Origin: Shinisaurus crocodilurus
Lineage: Eukaryota > Chordata > Lepidosauria > Squamata > Shinisauridae
Direction: 5' to 3'
Assembly (NCBI GenBank): GCA_021292165.1
Contig: CM037878.1
Coordinates: forward strand, 256,667,921-256,731,920
Length of the DNA: 64,000 bases
The notes under the pieces were generated by a model that searched no databases, was not told the DNA's origin, and saw only the letters and a list, made by a program, of their open reading frames with translations. Every line of letters starts with the position of its first letter. The stretch's first letter is position 1. Positions 55,863-64,000 of this stretch are shown piece after piece. The translations under genes and the position numbers were made by a program.

Positions 55863-57490
55863 TTTTCTAGATACATGGACACTGATCTTGCCTCTCTGAT
55901 ACGCTGCCTCCCATCAACTGACATGTGGCGTAAAGCTAGCCATAAGAATTTATTGAGTGAATTTTTTCCCCCATATCCTGTATCTTCAGTGTCTTGCTCC
56001 TTTTTAATGATTTCCTCTAGCTTTTTGTCTAACCGTGCTTCTTCAGTTTTCAGTGGGGAAAACATTAGACAGAAGGAGAGGGATGTGCAAAAGGCAGAAA
56101 AAGAAGATTTCCCCATCACCACTTTTTTTAATAAACTACAAAAGCCGTGCATCATTAGGCGGGGGTGGAGGTTCACTTGGAGAAGCTGCAAACTTTTGAC
56201 TGATATGAAGATTGTGTAAAGGAACAATGACTGAAAATATTAGGTTCAAAATTCAAAATTCAGGCAATGCTGCTCCAAAGCCAACTCTTCTCCTCCCTCC
56301 ATTCTCCTGTGAGCTCACTGATTCAGCTTTGCTGTTTTACAGGTCTAATGTCAAGACCTCTGTGATGTCACTAGCAAAGCTGCTTTAGTATGCTGGGACA
56401 CTAGGAAGACCCATGCCTTGGTGAAGGTTATTATTGGCTCATTACTGCTCCTTTCTGGGCTGAAGCCAAGATGCAAGAATTTGCAAAGTTGCTTAACTCA
56501 GCATTTCTATTTTGCTAGAATGACGTCCAGGCACAGGCAGCCTGTCTGTGCTGGCACCTGTAGCTTCCTGTGGGAAAAGCCAAGGAAAACGTGATGTGCA
56601 AAGTGTTTACAAAATGCCACATTCATCAACTCTGTCCTCAGGTAAATATGTGGCATAGAACTGAAATGAGAGTGTGAGTGTGTGTGTATGTGATACACAC
56701 ACACAGATATGAGGGGTATTCTCAAGAAAATCCTCCTAACCTGGATTTGCTTACTTTAAAAAGATTCAAATGCATGTTTTCCTCATTCTATTTTTTTTTC
56801 AGCATCACCAAATATTAATGCTGTTGGCTATAAACTTTTTAAAAAGTTGCATGTGTTGAATTTAATAAGTTGATTCTTGATATAATTGCCATAATAATTT
56901 TTTGTGAGGAATGTGGGGGTTTTTTTTAAATCCACAGATTAATGCAGAAGTGGGACAGAAGTGGGAATCTGGAAGAACAAGTTTTTTTCATCTCCTGTAT
57001 CTTTTGAGATCACAAAATGAACCAAGCGTAGTTGGTTTGGCCTACCTGAACACAAAGGGAATCTGCTTCAGTAATAAGGTGCAACATGGCCATGAAGGCA
57101 GGCAGATAGCAATTCAATATCTTCTTCTAGCCTATCAGATTTGTGTAGGTAAGATGAGACACCAATTTCTATGGTTTTATAGGGGGAACACATGTGAAAC
57201 ACACTGGAAATAGGTAGATTCACTCATCCCTACTTACAACATACCTTTAAGGTAGTCTAGCATTATTATCCTCATGTTTAGATTGAGAGTGAGGAGGGTA
57301 GACAGTGACTTATTTATGCCGGCCAATGTGATATAAACCAGGGACTTCCACCTGGTTTACTACACTAGCTCTCATATACCACAACAAATTGTTGAGTCTC
57401 TTAAGGTCCTCAGTATTTGTCTTCCAATTCTTTCCAAAGTAACTACTGCAGTGTATTCAAATTTATTTCACTTGCCAGATTCGGACACTG
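55863..57490. other. Unassigned intron sequence
   Basis: No bounded repeat or coding sequence was recognised. The long minus-strand frame at 55694-56227 overlaps the SINE and has no known domain. A GT/CA tract lies at 56674-56704. Confidence 0.5.
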
Positions 57491-57508
57491 ACAGTGTAAT
57501 TCTATACC

Positions 57509-57674
57509 CTTTCATAGATCCATAGATTCATAGATTATAGAGTTGGAAGGGGCCTACAAGGCCATCGAGTCCAACCCCCTGCTCAATGCAGGAACCTAGA
57601 GGAGGGGTCTCCCCAGGCCTGACCCTGCTTAGCTTTCTACGCTCAGACAAGCTGAGCCAGCATGAACCACAGGC
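57509..57674 (-). mobile_element. 5S rRNA-derived SINE, copy 3, with 7-bp duplication
   Basis: Reverse-oriented copy inserted in the CAGTGCAATCCTATGC-type MITE. CTATACC flanks both sides (57502-57508 and 57675-57681). The minus strand starts GCCTGTGGTTCATGCTGGCT and ends in TCTATG repeats. Part of the 5S box C region is deleted (TCAGGCCTGGGGAGACC). The duplication fixes the ends of this SINE family. Confidence 0.9.
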
Positions 57675-57689
57675 CTATACCTCTCTACT

Positions 57690-60060
57690 CAGAAGTCAGT
57701 CCCTTGTTTCCACTGGGGTTTATTTCCAGATTAGCATGTGCAGGATTGCAGTTTAAGAAACTAGGCTTAGAAAGTAAAAAATCGCTGTGCTTGGATATTA
57801 GACCACGACGATGCAATGTACCAATGCATGTGAAAAAGGTCCTGACAGAGTAACTTTATTCTGCAGTGCACCTTCTGTACAGGGTAAACAGTGAAGATTT
57901 GGTTTTCTACTGAGAAATGTCTGTTGCCCAAGTGGTTTACAGGAAAACTATGACTGCATCCACTTTGGCTGAAATTGCAGGGTATTTTTTAGATCTTTAA
58001 ATAAATATCCTAAAGCACTTTTTTTTTTAATTTCCATTTAGATTCAGGATTAATATTTTATTTGTTAATTTGCCTTTAATCTTCTTGTGCCTCATTACCC
58101 ACTGACTTTCACAGCCCAGAAAGAGGACAGGAAGGGTGAAGGGTAGGAACAGACGGAGAGGGTGGGAACGATGAGAGGGAAACACAGTGAGGGCAGAGAG
58201 TATTGTTGACAGCATCTGATCCCTGGATTAATGTATTTCTAAGCAGATTAACCGAATCCCAACTGCTCTGTGCCAGGTCTCTTCCCTAAGCTTTTGGCTC
58301 CACTATGTAAACAAAGGCCCCTCATAAAATATATTTTCCTGAATAAACACCCAACAATGGGAACGAGCCAAGATGTCTATTCTTTTTCTACACTTATAGA
58401 GGAATCAACCTGGAAAAGGGATGTAGGGCAGAAAAACAGCAACATATAAAGCAAGGTGAGGCTCCAGATATACTAAAAATGATCAATTGGTCCTTCCCCC
58501 TTTTTGCCGGTTACTGCCAAACTCTGTCTGAGGCTATCCATCTCTAGAAAAGGAGGGCAAATCCAGGCAGAGACACAGAATGGCCCTAGTAGCTGCAGTG
58601 GGCAGGTCAGTCCCTTATGTACAGGACAGCAAGTGACCTCATTTGGCTTTACTTATCCATAGCCCTCTCCATAGCAACAGCTATGATGCTGTAGCTGGGG
58701 AGGGGGAAGTGCACTGAAAACAATCCGTTAAGGAATCACTGAAACAACAGGTTCCATGAAAAAATAATGAATCGCTGACTTGCTGAGCCTCGCGCCCTCT
58801 TCAATGAAGTATTCATTCTGAATGCTAATAATCAAGTTACCTTATTGTTTTCTCTCTTTGGCAGACTCTAGCTTGAGTAAGAAAGGGAATTCAGAGTGAG
58901 ATGGATACAGATCAAGGGGTGGGGCCATACACAGAGGAGCCAGCTTGGCTTTCAGAGGCTCCCCCATTCAGTTCTATTGGACAAAGCAAATGAGCTCCAT
59001 TGACAACACTATTAGGAAGGAACAAATCTCCCCCTCCCAGAAAAGCCTTCTGGTAACCAGGGACAGTGGATGGACTTACACTTCCAACCTGGTAATGTAT
59101 CTAAATAGTCATAATTTATTTTCACCCACATAAGTAGAGGTGTCATGGAATTTTGCATTTCTAGGCTCAGCAATCCAAATCCCAATAGAGTAGCTCATAA
59201 TTCTTGCCTCAAATATGAGGTGAATGTTATAGCCCTGAAAGTTCTTCTGTTTGGAACAGAAAACAAGTTTCTACACATGTAACAAGTGATTTTTAACCTA
59301 TATTTATTGTAATAAAAGTCCTGGACAGCAATTAATATTCACATAAAGATATGCAAATGCTCCCCCAATGGGGAATTTTAATGCTCAGGGGTTGGTGGCC
59401 AAGCCCAGTGGTGTCCCAAGCCTTGGAAAAGAAATTATGCAGCCCCAGAATCTGATCAACATCTTGGGACCTTTTCTGAACCTAACAGAGGAGGGTTCAC
59501 CCATCACTACGATATAAGTGAATGGCTATCATTCCCTCCTATAGGGACCAGATTAAAATGCTATACTCCTGGAACAAAATCTGGTTAGCACCCCTACCAC
59601 TGTTGGGGAGCTGACCTCCAATGAAAGGGAAGTTTACTGTGTCTTTGTGCAGAGAGGTGGATTGTGCCTTTTCCAAGTGTGTTGCAATACTGGGCCTCTC
59701 TCCATCCTGTCCACAATAACAATGGGCATTTTGCTAGTATAAGAAGGGATGATCTAGCTTTGGCTCTTGGGCAATTCAAGTCCAACTTACATGTGTTTTA
59801 GTAATGCCAGTTACGACATATTCTCAATTCCTAAATGAAGTGTCTGACAGGATCCAAATATCTACATCACAGTATAGCAAGAGGACAGTGATGGCCACCA
59901 CCTTGGATTACCTTAAAAGGGGCAAATTAATGAAGGATAAGGCTACTACTCATGACGGCTATATATTACCTCCAGTATCAAAGGCAGCATAGCTCTCAAT
60001 ACCAGTGGTTTGGGAACATGAACAGGAGGATGCTGAAGCACTCATGTCCTGCTTTGAGGT
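57690..60060. other. Unassigned intron sequence
   Basis: No transposon signature with ends. Positions 58500-58900 look non-repetitive and include CCATAGCAACAGC, half of an RFX-like X-box. Nothing supports a gene. Confidence 0.45.
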
Positions 60061-60063
60061 TTC

Positions 60064-60086
60064 CTAGGAGGGAGGGAGGGAGGGAT
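60064..60086. repeat. (GGGA)n microsatellite
   Basis: About five GGGA units. Confidence 0.9.
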
Positions 60087-60094
60087 CAGTTTTG

Positions 60095-60480
60095 ATTTCT
60101 CTGTGTCATTTTCCTAATGTTCAGTTTGTCCCATTTCCATATCAGTTTGAGATTTTTTAAAGAAGTTTGCACAAAAATTTGTACACACTGTTGTGTACAT
60201 TTCTCCTAATGTAAGCATTTCTGTACACATTTTGTGATTGGAGAACTCCATTGCAAAATTTGGAGAAGTGTAAATGTTGAAGAATAACTGAATTTTGGTC
60301 AATGTACAGTGGTGGTTGGGGGAAAGGGGGTGTAGCCATCTGGGGAACCCTGGAAGGCTAGATTAGGGGCCCAGGTGTGCTAGATCACCCCTGGGTCTGA
60401 GGTGCTGCATCCCTGGCATATAGATTCAAAAATGCAAGATTAGGCAAGTTCACATGAAAATGCAAACTGAATGAATGTCT
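60095..60480 (-). mobile_element. GGGATG-family MITE, reverse, with insertion
   Basis: Reverse complement of the 44213-44654 interior (TTTCTCTGTGTCATTTTCC, GTACACATTTTGTGATTGG, CTCCATTGCAAAATTTGGAG). A block at about 60312-60418 (GGGGAAAGGGGG ... GGTGCTGCATCCCTGG) interrupts it; a related block is at about 43270-43362. Confidence 0.6.
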
Positions 60481-60487
60481 TCCCACA

Positions 60488-60560
60488 CCTACTTCCCACA
60501 GGCTTCTGGACTAGATAGACTTTTGGTCTGATCCAGCATGGATCTTCTTAGTATATCATA
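60488..60560 (+). mobile_element. SINE/LINE 3' tail
   Basis: GGCTTCTGGACTAGATAGAC, TTTTGGTCTGATCCAGCATG and GATCTTCTTA; same tail type as 41100-41225. Confidence 0.6.
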
Positions 60561-60825
60561 GAACTAATTCAAATATTATGGATATTGATATGCACACACA
60601 ACATATCCCCCCCCCCCCAAAAAAACTGCTCAGTTTCACATGGTGGTTCTTCATATGCAGCTGTAACACTACAAACACATCTGCAGCTGTTTACCAAGTA
60701 GATGCAGCAGATCACACGGAGTCTCCATATAATCAACTAGATCAACATAAGAGCACAAGTGTTGGAGCTGGAATACTGCCAAATGGAGCCACACTCCAGC
60801 TTAAAGATGCTGCCTTTTGGAGGAT

Positions 60826-60995
60826 GGGCCATAGCTTTATGGTAGTGCACATGCTTTACATACATAAGTTCCCAAGTTCAATCAATGGCATCTCCAGTTA
60901 AAGGCTCTCGGGGGCATGGGGAATGCGCCTGCCATCTTTCCCATCTCAACAGATAGTACTAAGCTAGATGGACAAATTGGCAGTTTGGGTAGCCT
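60826..60995 (+). mobile_element. tRNA-derived SINE
   Basis: GGGCCATAGCTTTATGGTAG (A-box region), AAGTTCAATC (B-box-like), and the body through AGCTAGATGGACAAATTGGC. More diverged than 23045-23251. Confidence 0.75.
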
Positions 60996-60999
60996 TCAC

Positions 61000-62385
61000 A
61001 TGGGGGCCTTAACATTTCAATTGTCCCAAACTGAGATTGAACAAGTGAAGATTACACCAGTAGAATTACTGTATGCCCTCATTCTGGATTTCATAAATTA
61101 ATCCTTTCCCTCTCTGAGTGTTCTCAATCAAATTCCTCCCATTCATTCTACCTCTGAACAGGAACTGCACAAAAACACTAACTGGTGGGACTACAAGTCA
61201 TAATTTGATGAAATAGCGGCCCGTTAAGAAGGATACCATCTCCTATTCTTGGTTCAGAAAAAAATAGAGAAAAGCAAGCGCTCTCTGGAATAAGACCGCA
61301 CCATGTAACACAGTAGAAAATGGAGAGCCTCAAAGTATCTCCGTTCTAAAGTCACTGTCATGTAATTTACTCACATTATGAGGACAGGGTGAAACGTGAA
61401 ACAGAGGGGATGATGGGAAATGAAATGTTTTGTCTTTACAACAAGCTGTCTGTTCCTATAACAAATCCTCCTTGAGAAGACGCCACCATGCAAGGCATTT
61501 GACAATAAAATCTTGATGTTTTTGTTGTGCTGAGCAGCCTTCTCTGTTGCAACCAATAAATTGAACAAAACAATAATTTTAAAAGAATCTCTGTTAAAAG
61601 GGTGGGAAGCAACCAAAGAATTCTACGCAGACTTAGTTAAGGCTGCAAGTAAAAGATAAGAGTAAGAAAAAGAAAGCAAATGAGCTGATGCCCTAAAGGG
61701 AATAAGAAAGGATTTGCAAATATATTGGGGGGAAAGGAATGCCATTGCCAGAAAGAAGGTAGGCTCATTAATAAATTAAGCTATGGGGGAAATTAATTAT
61801 TCAAAAATGGCTAAGATATAGGGCAGCACCTTTTCTTAAAAAAAAAAAAAAACAACCACCCAAACCACCCTTACATAATGGAGCATAGGACGGATGAAAA
61901 GAAAACATATATTTTTTAAAAAATTGAAAACTTACTCATCATTCAACCCAGTAAGAATCAATAGCATCATTGGCGTACCTTAGTCTCCACATGGTCCATG
62001 ATGTGGCCCTTAGTTATTAGCCTATTTAAGCTGGTCCATTCCTTGTCTTGTCTTGTTTCTTTGTTTGTTTGGTATGTGGCCCTGTAACTCTCAGTTTGCA
62101 AGATTATATAGCATGCAGTGAAGAATGAGCAGCAACATTCCAGATCACATCTTGGTACAGTTCCAACTTAGGCTCCTTTTAGGTCACTCTTCCGTAACTT
62201 TGCTATTTTTTGGTCTGCCTGCAGGACCCCAGAAGAACTGTGCTCTCCAAGAACCACTACCCCAAAACTTGACCCTTTCCTGGGTCAACTTGGATTGCCA
62301 CATCTCTAACACTTGCTTAGAGGATCCCACTGCAGGTGCTGTGGTTGTGCTGGATACCATCAAATCATAAAAATGTGTTGGATAT
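61000..62385. other. Unassigned intron sequence
   Basis: No clear element. The T/A composition is even, and poly(A) runs lie at 61839-61852 and near 61915. Confidence 0.45.
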
Positions 62386-62389
62386 GGAT

Positions 62390-63070
62390 ACCATAATCTA
62401 CACTTCCCTTGAAGGAGCAGGTCCGTAGCTTGGGGGTCCTCCTTGAACCATCTTTGTCACTTGAGGCTCAGGTGGCCTCAGTGGCAAAGAATGCCTTCTA
62501 CCAGCTCCAACTGATGGCCCAGCTATGCACCCTATCTGAACAGAGATAGCCTGATTTCAGTAATCTATGCTCCGGTAATCTCTAAGCTTGACTACTGCAA
62601 CACACTCTGTGTGGGGCTGCCCTTGAAGACTGTTTGGAAGCTGCAGCTGGTGCAAAATGTGGCAGCCAGATTAATAACTGGGACCAGGAGGTCTGAACAT
62701 ATAACACCTGTTCTGGCCTGCTTGCATTGGCTGCCTATATGCCACCGAGCCTGATTCAAGGGGCTGGTTTTAACCTATAAAGCCCTACACGGCTTGGGAC
62801 CACAATACCTGACAGAATGCCTCTCCCAACCACAATCTACCCAGGCACTACGCTCAACATCTGGGGCCTTCCTCCGACTGCCATCCCCGAGGGAGGCTTG
62901 GAAGGTGGCAACAAGGGGGAGGGCCTTTTCTGTGGTAGACCCGCAACTGTGGAACAGGCTCCCCACTGAGGCCCACCTGGCACCAACTTTACTATCCTTT
63001 CGGTGCCAGGTTAGGTTAAGACTGCTGTCATACCTCCCGCTGCCTCCACCTTGTCCTTCCCACCACCTCC
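62390..63070 (+). pseudogene. L2-type LINE reverse transcriptase C-terminal part
   Basis: Residues in one frame: VISKLDYCNTL, GLPLKTVWKLQLVQNVAARL, EHITPVLACLHWLPI, a stop near 62753, then TYKALHGLGPQYLTECLSQ and GRAFSVVDPQLWNRLP. This is the palm/thumb C-terminus of vertebrate L2-like polymerases. It is 5'-truncated with at least one stop, and its 3' UTR is split by an LTR-like insertion. Confidence 0.9.
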
Positions 63071-63564
63071 TGTCAGCACTTCAAAAATCAACACTCTGTT
63101 AATCTCCTGCGCTGCCACCAACCCCTTCAGGGTAACTTATTCAGACAACTCCTTTTAAGTTTTAAAAAATGAAACAAGTTTATTTAATTACAATTAAGGG
63201 TAGGGAAATAGATAATGTTGAGAGATTCTGAACATTGGAAACTCTCTCTCTCTCTCTCTCAAACTCTACTCTCCAGTTCTCCCAGACAAGACTCCCATTC
63301 CCAACTCCACTCAGACTTCTTAACCCTCTCACAAAAACCTACTCTCTCTCCCGCTCTCTCCTCCTCAGACTCTCTTCAGACTCCCCTCTCCCCCCCTGAA
63401 CAGCACCACCACCCACTGTTTATATAGCACAGGCTTCACCCCCCCCCCTTCTCACTCTCTCAGCCAATCAGCATACATCTCAACATTCCACACTCCTCTC
63501 ACACTCCCCCCTACCCTCACATACTTACTGCTAGAATGCTTTGCCCATGGGCAGGGGCATGACA
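63071..63564 (-). mobile_element. LTR-like insertion in L2 3' region
   Basis: 494 bp between TGTCA and TGACA, perfect inverted ends. On the minus strand a TATATAAA box lies at about 63418-63425 and AATAAA at about 63179-63184, in correct order and spacing for an LTR promoter and polyadenylation signal. L2 sequence resumes on the far side. No target duplication was found. A CT run (63241-63260) and C-rich tracts fill the middle. Confidence 0.6.
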
Positions 63565-63858
63565 ACTGCCCTCTATGCTGAGGCATTTAACAGCTCCAAA
63601 TAGTACATGGGATGGTGGTTATGTCACCTTTTTCTTTTTCACCAGTCTACTTTTATAGTCTTGTCTTAGCTATTTAAGTAATTTTAAAATCGTTTTAAAA
63701 ATGTCTAGTGAAATTTTTTTCGATGTTTTTATTGTTTGTATTTTTAAATTGCATTTTATTGTAAAATTGTATTTTATTGTAAAATTTTTATAATTGTTGT
63801 AAACCACCCAGAGAGCTTTGGCTATTGGGCAGTACAGAAATTAATTAAATAAATAAAT
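63565..63858 (+). mobile_element. L2-type LINE 3' UTR and tail
   Basis: Resumes with ATGCTGAGGCATTTAACAGC, a T-rich UTR, and TTGTAAACCACCCAGAGAGC, TTTGGCTATTGGGCAGTACA and (AATA)n. Together with 62390-63070 it is one LINE split by a younger insertion. Confidence 0.88.
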
Positions 63859-63861
63859 ATA

Positions 63862-63911
63862 ATCATCATTATCATCATCATCATCATCATCTTCATCATC
63901 ATCATCATCTA
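63862..63911. repeat. (ATC)n microsatellite
   Basis: About fifteen ATC units with two interruptions, adjoining the LINE tail. Confidence 0.93.
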
Positions 63912-64000
63912 ATAAAGCCATGCATACTTTATTAGTATAAATAACCCCATTCAGTCCAAAAGTATTACTCACAAGTGAAGCACAGTCTTTCACAAGCATT

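Larger units (their letters stand above)
11008..64000 (-). other. IGSF11: IGSF11 first (5') intron, partial
   Basis: Everything upstream of exon 2 in gene orientation. No exon with a start codon, hydrophobic signal peptide and phase-1 donor was recognisable on the minus strand. The simplest reading is at least 53 kb of first intron with exon 1 beyond the right edge, though a short or diverged first exon could be missed. The interior is mostly transposon-derived and listed below. Stretches such as 11120-12600 and 15690-16800 show nothing recognisable beyond simple AT-rich tracts. Confidence 0.7.

Noticed and set aside
55694..56227. 177-residue minus-strand frame
   Set aside because: It overlaps a tRNA SINE, has no domain, and has no promoter or splice support.
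58660..58690. RFX X-box near CCATAGCAACAGC
   Set aside because: Only one half-site matches well; too weak to call.

Overview
The window is vertebrate nuclear DNA, almost certainly from a squamate reptile (lizard). It is intron-rich and repeat-dense. The repeats are L2/CR1-type LINE tails, MIR-like CORE-SINEs, tRNA- and 5S rRNA-derived SINEs, many hAT and Tc1/mariner-like MITEs, Helitrons and LTRs. The lizard assignment rests on this repeat mixture and on lizard-like divergence of the one recognisable gene, so the species is not determined.

The only host gene I can support is IGSF11 (BT-IgSF/VSIG3), an immunoglobulin-superfamily adhesion protein, on the minus strand. Three consecutive internal coding exons are present with intact splice sites: exon 2 (10844-11007), exon 3 (7088-7295) and exon 4 (3773-3928). 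They total 528 coding bases. They encode the V-set domain and the first part of the C2-set domain in one open reading frame (intron phases 1-0-1-1). Positions 1-3772 belong to the next intron; the exons for the rest of the C2 domain, the membrane span and the cytoplasmic tail lie beyond the left edge. Positions 11008-64000 appear to be 5' (first) intron, because no signal-peptide exon could be recognised.

The intron sequence is a layered record of transposition. The most distinctive block is 45344-49097. It is a head-to-tail Helitron array: a non-autonomous copy (45344-46534) with a GC-rich minisatellite and four POU octamers, abutting a second element (46535-49097) that keeps a broken OTU-protease/Pif1-helicase remnant. 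Other well-delimited insertions are hAT MITEs with 8-bp duplications (14757-14902, 16815-16978, 28484-28619, 43491-43626), TA-flanked elements (13375-13625, 3188-3610, 31910-32220, 44213-44654), a solo LTR with a 5-bp duplication (32696-33306), and a 5S-rRNA-headed SINE with a CR1-like tail (42657-42815, 51791-51961, 57509-57674). A chimeric 5S plus tRNA SINE lies at 23045-23340. L2-type reverse-transcriptase remnants are broken up by later insertions near 31346-33450 and 62390-63858.

No functional rRNA or tRNA gene, CRISPR array, operon or second host gene was found. Most remaining open frames fall in repeats or simple sequence.
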